The notes below the pieces were generated by a model. That model saw only the letters and a program-made list of their open reading frames with translations, searched no databases and was not told the origin of the DNA. Below, in pieces: positions 20,223 to 30,929 of a stretch of 64,000 nucleotides of DNA; the stretch's first letter is position 1; each line of letters opens with the position of its first letter. A program made the position numbers and the translations under genes. Source of the stretch: Adiantum capillus-veneris (Eukaryota > Streptophyta > Polypodiopsida > Polypodiales > Pteridaceae); NCBI GenBank assembly GCA_014529385.2, contig CM043948.1, positions 77,982,291 through 78,046,290 of the forward strand. Reading direction: 5' to 3'.

Positions 20223-22950
20223 TGACTATGTGGTCAATGAACTATGTGGCTCAAGATCACTGAATGGTTGACTCTTGCCAAGCTCTAAGTCAACAACATG
20301 GTCAATGGAAACCTTAGACAAGCTATGACTAGTGTCAACCTCTGATGTGATAGGTGGTCGGCTCTTTGGTAGACAAATCTTCAATCCCTTCAATCTCATG
20401 AGGAGGTCATTGGGAGATTTCTTCACATGTGAATGTATAGATCTCTCTCTCTGACACAGTCTCTGTGTTCGTGGCCTCTCTAGAGATGATCTATGAGATC
20501 GTCTAGAAGGTCTATAAATCTCTCTCAAGTCTCTCATAACCAAATGTGATCGTGAATGCTCACTATGTGCTACAACTCTCAACCTGGGAACTCAAATCTG
20601 TCTATGTCCCTCATAATAACCCTGTGCCTCTAGTGATCGTCTAGATGTGAGCCAACCATGTGATAATCCATCATGTGTAATCCGGCTCTCTATCCACACA
20701 TAAGTGTCATCACTAGGCAATGGTCTCATCGATATGTCTCTCTGTGGAACATATACTCGTCGAATCCTATAGGAAGCTCTGGGTGTAGATCTATATATCT
20801 GATGTGGAAGGGGTAACTCCTTGGTAGCACTACTCTATCTAGAGAAGGCTCTAATGATCACTCAGAATCAGACAATCCTTGTGGTCTCCAATAGAATCTT
20901 GCAGGTGTCTATCCTCATGATGTAAATGTCTAGAGGTCATACTAGTCTGTGTAGGATCAATGATATGTGGTGTGACCTCTATATGTGTGGTATCTGTGTG
21001 GTGGTCTAGAGGAACCTCATGTGTCAATGTCTCTACAATCGTATCTCTCGCTCTATGATCGAGGGATGAGATCGTGTCTCTCCAAGAATATATGGCTCTA
21101 TGGCAACATCTATGTGATGCGGGTGCTCTATAGGTGAATCAGTCACTAATGTGTCACTCTGTTGCACATCATGATGATGAGAAACACATGTTAGCTCTAT
21201 GTCATCGGTCTCATGCTGATCTAAGCTATGAAGCTCACTCTGTGTTATGCTAAGCTCAAGAGCTCCATCTAGGGGTGGCATAGTCCTAGTAATCTCTTGT
21301 AGAGGATCACAATCACTCATGGGTGTAGGAGGTGATCTATGACCAGACTGGTGGGCTAAAGCTGTAGTAGGTAGTCTAGTGCTACAATGTGCTCGATCGA
21401 TCAATGATCTAGGTGTGTATCTCACTCCAATAGTCATCACATAGATGGCATGATCAGTGCCTCTATATACACACTCTTGAGGATCTCGATCAAACGAAAG
21501 CATGGTAGTCACTCTCTCACATAACTCACTAGATGTGCTAGACTCTCGTGTGTATCGACGTTCAGAGTCGTCAACATATGTCTTTGTCTGCTCAAGTCTA
21601 TACAACTCTACCAATGTGGGATGAGTATGCGTATCTAGGGACTCATCATATGATAAAGGCTCTATGGTTTGTAAGTCAATCTCACAAACATCGGCAAGTA
21701 CATCGCATCATACTCGTCTCCAAAAGATCCTGGCATGCATGGGTTAGGCATGACTCACACTAACTGATGTGTGGGAGGATCCTGAACAAAGTGCTTGAGT
21801 TTTTGAAAGAAACTTGATCGGCTCATATCATGAAATATGCATAATCCCATCCTCTCACCACACAAGACTAGAATAGGTCTATCTATCTGCAGAGTAGTGG
21901 CTAACTCGTGTAGCTCATCTCTCATCCTAGGACTCGTGTCACTCGTCGAAACTATAGCCCATGTGCCATAACTCTCTCATGGTCATGTGATCCTGAAACA
22001 TCAATATGGCTCAATGTTGTGGTCGTAACAGCCTCTCTAGGTAAATGCATGGTATGCTCCGTCACCAAAGGCTCTGGATTCTCTCTCATGGGTCCGCAAT
22101 GTAATCGTCTCATAGTCAATGGCTCTATGTGTGGTGCACTCACGGCGGGTTCTCTCATCTCGATGACTCGTGGTGGCTCTGATCTCATCGTAAACTGTGA
22201 AGTGCTCATCATGCTGAATCTAGCTCTGTGTGGTGTCTGTGAGGACTCTGATGTCAATCTCGTCTCGGTCTCTATGCGTGGATCTCTCAATAACTGCTCT
22301 CGAGACTCATCAATCTCCAGTGTCAATCTAGATCTATAATCATCGATAGAGTCCTTTGGAGCAATAGGTCTAGGTGGAAAGCCTGGAGGTGGTCTAATGG
22401 GTGATCTCGCTGTGTATGTGGACTCAAGCTCAATGTTGGCACTAGATGTAGGTGATCTAGGGCTAGGGATAGGTCGATAAGGTAGGCCAAAAATCATCGT
22501 GTAGGTACTATAATCATCAAGGCCATAATAGGTCCTACTACCCATGGATCTACCAAAATCTACCTGAGGCTCTGGTACAAGCATCTGTGACTCTCTCAAA
22601 TACATGCATGCATCATCATCAACATACAAAAAACTATCATGCATACGCTGTAACTGGACTGTCACTCGATGGTATCGTGTGTCTGCAATATCCTCTAGGG
22701 ATGGTACTGGGATCTCATGTCTAGAATGGATATCTTGTACTCGTACATCTAAGAAATCTATGAGATGATCAGACCTCGTCAGGTGGGCTCTGGCTCTAAC
22801 TGACTGAAAAGCATGAGTAGAGTGATCATGAGGCTGAAGCCTCACAAAATAGCGATCGGTATATCGATCTCTATAACATAACTATCCCTCGTACTCTCCT
22901 ACTAACCATAGCAACACCAAATCGGAACCTCTCATGGCCATGGTCGTCAT
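20223..22950 (-). pseudogene. long unrecognised ORF of the LARD-like element, with internal repeat
   Basis: About 900 codons can be followed on the minus strand from an ATG cluster at 22950 (MTTMAM) to a stop at 20223. It has an in-frame TAG near 22886, a stop at 21952 followed by a frame change, another TGA near 21735, a shift near 21660, and damage at 20590-21030. The product is rich in Arg, His, Ser and Asp, with a PPPGFPPRP tract. Two stretches resemble each other: around 22680-22440 (DT-x-x-H ... YVDDDACMYLRES ... GLDDYSTYTMIFGLPYRP) and around 21630-21400 (DT-x-x-H ... YVDDSERRYTRES ... GTDHAIYVMTIGVRYTP). No zinc knuckle, protease or RT motif is present. It could be a divergent Gag-like protein, but I do not recognise it. 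Confidence 0.55.
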
Positions 22951-23632
22951 CAATCTCGAGAGTGCAAATACTCAATGATCATGTGGAAGCTCACTATGAC
23001 TAATCTAGATCTCTCAAGGAATAGAAAGCAATATAATAAGTGTATGGTAAGATCGTGATGTGAATGGTGTGATCAAATGAAAGTGTCACACGGTTGACCT
23101 ATAGTCAATCATGCATGATAATAGTGGCTCATAAATCAGATCACAATGATGTCAAATGTGTCTAGAGTCCACTAAATCCTACAGTGTGCTATGTCAAACA
23201 AGTAAGCGAATCCAGCAAACGACTCTCCGGACATATGTACTCTCAGTGTCTAGTCGTGCATAAATGCGTGAGTGAACGAGGTATATAAGAGAAAGTACAA
23301 GAGAGAGATCCTCGTAATACAGGGTCCGAAAGAGGCCGACTAGATGCGCACATGTATGGGACACCTACATGTTTTTTTTTGTTTTTTTGTTTTTTGGGTT
23401 TTCTTAAATTCGGAAGCCCATGCACACACTCTTTTCAATATCTCTGTTGACTTTGTTTCTCTTTATCTCACCTAGATTCTTTTCTCAGATGCATTTTCTT
23501 TTGTTGACTTTACTCCCATTCCACACACCTAAAAACAAGCATGCACATGTGCTTGACCCCCCACCCCCATTGTTTGCTTGTGCACTACACTTTACACACA
23601 CCCAAATTGAGGATGGTACACACCCCTCTTAA
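22951..23632. other. LARD leader, no gene seen
   Basis: AT-rich, with a T-run at 23370-23400. No coding signal. Confidence 0.5.
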
Positions 23633-23852
23633 ATGATGCACACATTTAAATCAAGCAATGCACACACACACCTAAATCAAGTAAGTGCACACACACACCC
23701 AATTTAAGTAAATGCACACACACCTAAATCAAGTAAGTGCACACACACACCCAGTTTAAGTAAATGCACATACACCTAAATCAAGTAAGTGCACACACAC
23801 CTAAATCAAGTAAGTGTACACACACACACCCAATTTAAGTAAATGCACCCAC
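23633..23852. repeat. CA-rich tandem repeat, about 25-nt units
   Basis: About eight alternating units of two types, CACACACACCTAAATCAAGTAAGTG-like and CACACCCAATTTAAGTAAATG-like. They give a higher-order dimer of about 50 nt. The array lies in the LARD leader. Confidence 0.8.
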
Positions 23853-24748
23853 TATTCCAAGAAGTGAGACGTGTGCGCATGCAAAGCTAAAAATAGGTCG
23901 TGAAGTGCGTATGCTCTCAATTTGGTGAAGATTATTTTTGCAATTAACGCTTCAAAATCACACCCAAAATCAAAATTTTATGCATTTTGCATCCAAATTA
24001 GGTCGATTTTTGGTTCTATTTTTGCTTAATTTTGACTAAAAATTAGCATAATTAGCAATAGAGTTAAGAAAAATTAAGCATATACAACTGATCATCACAC
24101 TTTGAACTTTGTAATTCATCCAATTTCACATCAATTTGCAATAAATTACAAGCCCAATTAAGTGTACACACACAAGCATAATCAAGCACTAATCGCTAAT
24201 CAATGCACACACAATCTAACAAAAATGGACAGCATTTTGACGCAATTTTAGCAATGAAAAAACTGATCCATAATCATCACAACAACATCAAGCAATCCAA
24301 TGCTTTTTATGAACCCAATTGGCACCAATTAAACCAAATTTGCACTAAAAAATGTGCACATTGTCTACACATAGGCACACTAATTGCACTTAGATTGCAC
24401 TAATTTTTTGTGAAATTTATCTTTAATCAAACTTGCAAATCAAATCATCAAATGAATTGGTTATTGCACTCACAATAACATAAGCATCGCCTCGATTTTC
24501 CACTCCAATTGATGCCTACACACATGTGTGTGTACTAGCAATCGCTTAACCGCAATTCACCTACAATCAATCAAGCACAAAATCTCATGTGTAGCATCAT
24601 TTTCAATCAAATTAAACACATAAGAATGATAATCATGCTTCAAATCAATGATTTAGCTATGTGTAACACAAACATCATGTGTGATTAGAGAGTAATTAAA
24701 GAGCCTAATTAGGAAAAAATCCCTAATTACACACTCAAAAATCACTCC
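23853..24748. other. LARD leader, no gene seen
   Basis: AT-rich sequence with recurring GCAC/CACAC/ATTAAGC words. No coding signal or boundary until the ATTTC target repeat at 24749. Confidence 0.5.
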
Positions 24749-25355
24749 ATTTCTGTAAGGTCTCTACTTTCAAATTGCACACAAGTTCTATTACGCATTT
24801 GTATTTTTTTGAACCATCACTCCTTATTTAAGATATTCGAGTTCAAATTATGAATCGTAGGTTGAGAAAACCTAGAAATTAAAATTTACGCTACAAAATT
24901 CTGACATGTTTAGCTATATGAATCACTAACTAACTTATTGCAAGACTTATTTACTGATTGTAGAATTTTCTTTTACTACTGTAAAGTTAATATAAGACTG
25001 TAAAAATTAACTTAAAAATGTAAAGTAAATTATCATTAAGGAAATAAATAAAATAATACATAGGGATGACAAATGAAGGCACATGGACTCACATAGGAGG
25101 GGACAAAGTGGGACACACTGTCACATGAAAAAGGAGAGGCTACTCTTGACTAATCTTAATGAGGGGGGGCCTGTGTGGCTTTATCTTTTGATGATAATGA
25201 CAAAGTGGTCAAGCTCATGGGTACCACAAGGGTACCAAAAATGCGGGTATGATTTTTGGGGAAAAAAAATAAAAAATTAATAAAATATATTTATTTATTT
25301 TATTAAAAAAAATTATTTTTTTGGAAAAAAAAAAGTTGGACATTTTCTTTTCTGC

Positions 25356-25363
25356 TATAAATA
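25356..25363 (+). promoter_or_regulatory. LTR TATA box
   Basis: TATAAATA, followed by GAGC, matches the plant consensus well. Transcription would start near 25387, placing the minisatellite and the 26634 exon in the transcript leader. Confidence 0.6.
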
Positions 25364-25525
25364 GAGCATCCATGCTCACACTTTAGACATAGAGATTGCC
25401 TCTATAGTGCTCACGAAGTGCTGCCACTTCTCTTAGAGAGAAGGCGTCCACAAACCACTAAGAGAGCAAAAACTCTAGTGGATTAATAAGGTGCATATTA
25501 ATCAAGCATTCACTTAACTTTAAGA

Positions 25526-26185
25526 ATGATGTATGTGTGCTATCTCTTACTCTAATCTGTCTAATAGATTAGTAAGATTCAATTAGCTATGTGTGTGTGT
25601 GTGCTATCTCTTACTCTAATCTCTCTAATAGATTAGTAAGATTCAATTAGCTTTAAGAAGGATATGTGTGTGTGTGTGTGTGTGCTATCTCTTACTCTAA
25701 TCTCTCTAATAGATTAGTAAGATTCAATTAGCTATGTGTGTGTGTGTGCTATCTTTTACTCTAATCTTCTAATAGATTAGTAAGATTCAATTAGCTATGT
25801 GTGTGTGTGCTATCTACTACTCTAATCTCTCTAATAGATTAGTAAGATTCAATTAGCTATGTGTGTGTGTGTGCTATCTTTTACTCTAATCTTCTAATAG
25901 ATTAGTAAGATTCAATTAGCTATGTGTGTGTGTGCTATCTACTACTCTAATCTCTAATGGATTAGTAAGATTTAATTAGCTTTAAGAAGGATATGTGTGT
26001 ATGTGTGTGTGCTATCTTTTACTCTAATCTCTCTAATAGATTGGTGAGATTCAATTAGCTTCAGAAAAGGATGTGTGTGTGTGTTCTCTTTTACTCTAAT
26101 CTTTCTAATGGATAGTACGATTCAACTAACTTTAGAAAAGATGTGTGTGTATGTTTTCTCTTACTCTAATCTCTCTAAGTATACC
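25526..26185. repeat. minisatellite, about ten units of 60-80 nt
   Basis: Each unit has a TG run, GCTATCTYTTACTCTAATC, then CTAATAGATTAGTAAGATTCAATTAGC. CTAATCT and AGATTAG form a 7-bp stem in most units. Units near 25740-25860 and 25861-25980 repeat as a dimer. TG length and the pyrimidine stretch vary between units. Confidence 0.9.
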
Positions 26186-26633
26186 TATTCTTTCTAGTTA
26201 GTGCATCTTCACTATTAACTTATGTATGGTTAATTGAAAGTTAATACATAAGAGAACTCATTATATTCTTATTATACATGATGAAATTCTCATTCACCAA
26301 TTTTATTGTCAATTAGTTTAAGTAGAATTTTGAATAATACTAAAAATTGATTTAGTTAAAGTATAGAAATTGAAGTTAGAATTGGATTAGAAATGTGAAG
26401 CATAAAAGTAATGCATTCCTAAACTTTCACTCATAGTTTACACATTTAATTTTTTATTAATTACGATTAGCAAATATTTGATGTATAGAAATTAGATGTA
26501 AAACAACACTAATAAGTGTGGACCCGAGTTGGCGAGGGTTCAAATTACAGACTCTCTTTGAAAACAAGGAGATTACTAGGGAAATTGACCAATTTAAAGT
26601 TCTAAGTGTATAACATAAGTGTAGTACAAAAAA

Positions 26634-26756
26634 ATGGCTCCAAAGCATGCTCGAACCCAAGGCGCTAATGATCATGGAGCCAGTACAAGTAACGGTGGAA
26701 CCCCTGCGGAACATAATATGTCTCCACCAATCGGACCAATCGGAGCTATGGTACAG
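26634..26756 (+). CDS. gag: candidate first gag exon inside the LTR
   Basis: Forty-one codons starting MAPKHARTQGAND, rich in Gly, Ser, Thr and Pro, as Ty3 Gag N-termini often are. It ends ATG-GTA-CAG followed by GTTAGT, a good 5' splice site. Joining 26756 to 28649 keeps phase 0 and gives the Gag body an N-terminus. Without splicing it reads on to a 64-aa peptide ending at 26828. That it is part of Gag is inferred from the lack of any ATG in frame at the downstream Gag ORF and from the splice signals. Confidence 0.5.
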
Positions 26757-27463
26757 GTTAGTATTGCAGTTTCAAGTTATGCATCATTGCATATGGGAGA
26801 CCATAGGAATATATTATTTACCTTATGAAAAGAAAACATGGACCGAAACCACGGGGCTTACCCCCAAGAAACTCGTCATATGTTTGATAAGTAGGAAAGA
26901 TTGTCTGGTTAAACTAGTTGCTATAGGAAAGAATGTTTGTCAAAAACCTTTGGTATGGTTTTTCTCAAGTCTCTCTACTTATTAGTGCTGGTATTATGTG
27001 GCAGTTGCCGAGGCATGAGATGACGCCCAAGATGGCACCGTTGATGCTGTGGTGGGAGTACACCCGGATTAGCCCAGCTGGATACTGCGGTTTTGTTTTG
27101 CCGTGGCGTGAGGATGACGCCCAGATTGGCACCGTTGTTGTTGTGACGGGAGTACGTCTAGATTAGTAAAACGAATACTTGTCGAGCGGTATGGGACGCT
27201 CATGAGGACAAGGGTTTTTATAAATAATGTATATAGCGATCGGACATAATAGAGTCAATAGAGATTCTTGAGTGAACCTAATCCAAGGGTTGTTGGTTTA
27301 AAATTGGACGACTTCTTGTTTGATTATTGTTTGTAATACTATTTGAAGGGCTCTTTTAATGAACCAGTATCATAAATAAAGTAAAGGAACATGTATGTTT
27401 AAACAGTGTGGTAGTAATTAGATAACAAAAGAAGGGTGAGTGTGGTGTGGAAAGTGGGAGAAT

Positions 27464-27513
27464 GATACCCCAACGGTATCCTTCTATGGACGGGTGGACC
27501 CGATGAGTCGGGT
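27464..27513 (+). promoter_or_regulatory. two strong hairpins in the LTR leader
   Basis: GATACC-CCAAC-GGTATC (27464-27480) and ACCCGA-TGAG-TCGGGT (27498-27513). In the 3' copy (34252-34301) both stems are unchanged, while the first loop reads CCGAC. Confidence 0.55.
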
Positions 27514-27838
27514 AACTTTCCAACGCTAGAATTTGTTTTTAGTCATAAATCTTAAAAGAGACAAACCTTGGCGGTTGTGCTTCTGAAACATGGAGAAAAA
27601 AGCGCACAGGTTGGTCACTCTAAGATTTATACTTTTAGGTATAATTGATTATAGATAGTTTTAGATAGGGTTATGGTGGTCACGCTCTGCCATAGCGAGA
27701 TAGGACCAATCCTTCACTAACGGTTGATGCATGTGGCTACGTAGTAGCTAAGGCAATGTCCGTTGGTTTTTCCTTATCAGGATTGGAGACCTATCAAAGG
27801 TACTCCGCTCCTCTCGACAAGGGGCAGGGACCTCACAC

Positions 27839-27851
27839 TGGTATCAGAGCC
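27839..27851 (+). promoter_or_regulatory. primer-binding site, initiator-Met tRNA
   Basis: TGGTATCAGAGCC lies one nt after the LTR end and matches the 3' end of plant initiator-Met tRNA over 13 nt. Confidence 0.85.
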
Positions 27852-28031
27852 TAGGTTAAAGCTTGGGGAGATTTTTAGATTGATGTTTGGATGCTGAAGG
27901 ATGCGAATGTTTGAAATAATAGAAGAACCTGGAAAAATTGTTTTGAGTTTTTATATGGTATTGAAGACTGAACTTTCCTGATACATGAAAATGTTCATTC
28001 AGCCTACCAGAAATTCCAGGTGTTCACCATC

Positions 28032-28472
28032 ATGTTTGAAAATGCATGCCAATCACCAAATTATCAGTTTCGAAAAAGGGTGATGATGATTTTGGATAGG
28101 GTGTTTGCACCACCTATTCCAAGGGTGCATAGAGGATGGGGTATCAACTGGAGTCCATCTGGAGGAATCTATACCATCGATGCTGACAAGATATGGTGCA
28201 TGGATACCAATCTCAAGAAGCTTCGTTGGGCAGAGGAGTTAAAAGTCATTGAAGTTTATCTTTTCATTGGAACTAAGAATCCGGATGCTACCATTACCTT
28301 GGGAGTAGAAAAGATATCTCAGACTCAATGGGTCTATAACCAAGTTACAAAAGTTATCCATGGTGGTAGGATTCGACCCATACGTGTATCTTGTAGCTTT
28401 CAGGGGTCAAAAGAAACTTATTATTTTGATCCTTTAGCCTATCCTTTTGTAGTCACTAAACTCAAAATATAG
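28032..28472 (+). CDS. unknown 146-aa ORF between PBS and gag
   Basis: The open frame starts at ATG 28032 (an in-frame GTG is at 28020, and the frame is open from about 27970). It ends TAG at 28470-28472. The predicted protein is beta-rich with several aromatic positions (GWGINWSPSGGIYTIDADKIW, then VIEVYLFIGTKNPD, and a C-terminus YYFDPLAYPFVVTKLKI). No known motif is recognised and there is no clear signal peptide. It lies in the proposed intron, like the extra ORFs before gag in the first Tat-type element. It is undamaged, while gag-pol around it has stops. It could be a leader-encoded accessory protein; I would not call it an envelope. Confidence 0.5.
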   Translation: MFENACQSPNYQFRKRVMMILDRVFAPPIPRVHRGWGINWSPSGGIYTIDADKIWCMDTNLKKLRWAEELKVIEVYLFIGTKNPDATITLGVEKISQTQWVYNQVTKVIHGGRIRPIRVSCSFQGSKETYYFDPLAYPFVVTKLKI

Positions 28473-28639
28473 AGACATTACAATCCTTGTACCTAAAGAC
28501 TACCAACCTTGGTAGCAAATAATATGTGTATAAATAAAGTTTGGATTAATATTATCTTTTGTTTGTATTATTGTCTGATCAAGTCTTGCCTTAAAGTGGA
28601 TTAAAGTTAGAGTATCCAATAAAGTTTCACTTAATCTAT

Positions 28640-28648
28640 ATTGCACAG
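28640..28648 (+). promoter_or_regulatory. candidate splice acceptor before gag
   Basis: ATTGCACAG ends at 28648, and the Gag frame begins AGT GCG GTG right after it. Confidence 0.4.
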
Positions 28649-29193
28649 AGTGCGGTGTACACATCTCTTCAAGAGAAAAAGCTACTTCTCAAGCAAGCTA
28701 AACTTCCCTCTTTCAAAGGGGAAGGAGCCCTAGTTGAGCGCGGTGCAAAAGTGTGGCTCGAAGAGATGGAGGATTATTTTGTTGCTGCTGGTACTACTCC
28801 CGATAACCAAGCAATGTTGGCTATGTTTTGTCTCACGGGGGATGCCAAGCTTTGGTGGAAACAACACTACAAAGATAATCAAGTAGCTCAAAACACTCAA
28901 ACTTGGGAAGACATTAAGTATGCTGTCAAAGGACGTTATCTTCCACCTGCACACAAATCCCTTAAGATGAACGAATTCTTCAACTTACGTCAGTTTCATC
29001 TTACAGTGGAAGAATACTACTCCAAATTTGTAACTCTTAGGCGCTATGATCCGCCAATGACCGCAGATCAACAAGTAGCCCGTTTCTGCCAAGGGCTAAA
29101 TGCTCCTTTAAATACACGTCTAGAAGCCATGAGGCCTGTAAATTTGCAAGATGCTCTTTTAAGAGCTAAAGAGATGTCAAACTCTCAAAGTGT
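28649..29193 (+). pseudogene. gag: Gag body of the gypsy element
   Basis: Retrotransposon-gag motifs are clear: LPSFKGEGALVERGAKVWL, MLAMFCLTGDAKLWWKQH, WEDIKYAVKGRYLPP, YYSKFVTLRRYDPPMTADQQVARFCQGL. There is no in-frame ATG before the domain. The frame stops TGA at 29195. The reading then continues in the same frame (RNAGRRGRPMMWNQ) for about 50 codons, so this stop is a later mutation. Confidence 0.85.
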
Positions 29194-30333
29194 ATGAAAT
29201 GGAAATTTAAGGAATGCTGGAAGGAGAGGACGGCCTATGATGTGGAACCAAAGGCAAGTTTACCCAGTTCACCAAACTCATCCAATAGTTGCAGCTTCAG
29301 CAAATGGAGCTCAAATGCAGATCTTAGATGCTATGAATGCAACGAGCTAGGACATTTCAGGAATGTATGTCCTAGGCGAGTCTCTGCAACAAATACACCT
29401 ACTCAAGCTAGAGGACGAGGACAAATAATAAATCGTGGGGGAAGAAATGGAGGACGAGGTCGAGGGCGCGGAATGGCTGCCAGAGTCAATGCTATCATAG
29501 GAGAACCAACATTGGGAGAAGAACAAGAAGAAAGAGAAACTCTACATGCTGCAATTGATAACCCAAGAGCAAGACAACAATATGCTGTCATTCAAACACC
29601 TGCAAATCAGCAAGGTGAAAAATTTGAGCTTCTTATTGATTGTGGTAGTACTCATTCTTTCTCGTCACCTAAATGTTTAAGGAGGTTAGGACTTCATCAA
29701 CACCCTGCAAGAAAGATGAGAGTTGAATTAGCCAATGGAAAGGAGGTGTTATCTCAGTACACTGTGGGAAAAATAGATTTCAAGTTGGGAGAATACTCTA
29801 CTTCTGCTACTTTTCGAACCTTACCCATAGGAATCTATGACGGAATTCTTGGAATGGATTGGTTAGCCGGTCATAATGCCAATATCCATTGTGCCCAAGG
29901 AAGTGTTACTTTTGTGGACAACCTAGGTCAAGAAGTCACTATTCAAGACCAGAATGGACGACCAAAAGCTTACTTTGTCAAAGCTAATTGTCTTTTGAAA
30001 GGGTTACGCAAGGGTCAACAATTTTTTGTAGTCAAGCTAAACAAAGTAGAAAAATCTTCTTCCAACCCTAAACCAATGTGGCTAGAAGAATTTTCGGATG
30101 TTTTCCCCAGTGAACTTTCTGAACTACCACCACCTAGGGAGGTAGACCATGAAATCAAATTTTTTCCAGGTAGTGAACCAGTCTCAAGAGCGTCGTACAA
30201 GATGTCACTTCCAGAGGCTATAGAACTCAAGGAGCAGCTCAAGCACTTGATTGAGCAAGGGTTTATCCGACCCAGTACATCTCCATGGGGTGCACCTGTT
30301 CTCTTCCAGAAGAAAAAGGATGGCTCTCTTTGA
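29194..30333 (+). pseudogene. pol: zinc knuckle, protease and start of RT
   Basis: The CCHC knuckle (CYECNELGHFRNVCP, near 29328-29372) is followed by a Gly/Arg-rich stretch (RGRGQIINRGGRNGGRGRGRG). The retropepsin active site reads LLIDCGSTHSF (DCGS instead of DSGA, near 29632) with GILGMDWL downstream. A pre-RT segment (EEFSDVFPSELSELPPPREVDH) and the first RT motif ([24 protein letters not shown]) follow. It stops at TGA 30331, where Arg (CGA) is usual. Confidence 0.85.
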
Positions 30334-30929
30334 CTTTGCATAGATTATAGGGGCTTAAATCAAGTTACCATCAAGAATAAATATCCAATTCCTCGTATTG
30401 ATGAGATGTTGGACAGATTACATGGAGCCAAAATATTCACAAAGATCGATCTTCGATCTGGCTATCATCAAATTCGAATCCAGGAGGCTGATATCTCCAA
30501 AACAGCTTTCAACACTCGTTACGGTCATTACGAATTTACAGTGATGGCTTTCGGACTTACGAATGCACCTGCAACTTTCAATCGTCTCATGCACGATATC
30601 TTTAGAGAATTCTTGGATGATTTTGTCCTAGTATTCTTTGACGATATCTTAATTTATTCCAAATCAGAGGAAGAGCATGAAGGACATGTTAGGAAAGTGT
30701 TAGAGCGTTTACGCCGAAATAAGCTGTATGCAAAGAAAAGCAAATGTACCTTCTTTACCCCAAAGGTCTGTTACTTAGGGTTTATCATTTCACCCGAAGG
30801 AGTCTCTGTTGACCCTGACAAAGTCAAAGATATTGTGGAATGGCCTCAACCCACTTCACAAACCGAAGTCAGAGGGTTTTTAGGTATCACAGGGTGGTAC
30901 AGGATCTTTGTAAAGGACTATGCTCTTAA
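30334..30929 (+). pseudogene. pol: reverse transcriptase (5' part, cut by TTAA element)
   Basis: It reads [22 protein letters not shown], then [25 protein letters not shown] and the catalytic FFDD at 30634-30645 (usual FLDD), with [27 protein letters not shown] and FVKDYAL. It is interrupted at TTAA 30926-30929. The coding sequence resumes at 32268 with VAPLTDLLNKG. Confidence 0.9.

Larger units (their letters stand above)
24754..27837 (+). repeat. 5' LTR of the gypsy element (3084 bp)
   Basis: It runs from TGTAAGGTC to GACCTCACA and carries a TATA box, a ten-unit minisatellite, a possible gag first exon, a diverged 85-bp duplication (about 26993-27075 versus 27078-27163; both contain GATGACGCCCA and GGCACCGTTG) and two hairpins. 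Only 27073-27837 has a partner in the truncated 3' LTR. The left boundary therefore rests on the target repeat and the inverted ends. Confidence 0.75.
26757..28648 (+). other. candidate leader intron spanning LTR end, PBS and an extra ORF
   Basis: GTTAGT at 26757 and TTGCACAG at 28648 define a possible 1892-nt intron in phase 0. Upstream of the acceptor the DNA is AT-rich with a pyrimidine stretch. Genomic RNA must stay unspliced, since the PBS lies inside. Confidence 0.45.

Noticed and set aside
21548-22339. Plus-strand ORFs in the LARD interior
   Set aside because: Antisense to the long minus-strand ORF, which shows internal repeats and continuity across frames.
23633-23852. Possible CRISPR or regulatory array
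   Set aside because: A CA-rich tandem repeat with no spacers and no conserved palindrome.
25526-26185. Possible CRISPR array
   Set aside because: Units have no distinct spacers. They are simple tandem minisatellite units in a plant LTR.
28032-28472. Envelope-like protein
   Set aside because: It lies before gag, not after integrase, and shows no signal peptide or membrane span.
29190-29200. ATGA overlap between Gag body and the next ORF as a coupled start
   Set aside because: The Gag frame reads sensibly past this stop for about 50 codons (RNAGRRGRP...), so the stop is a mutation and the ATG is incidental.
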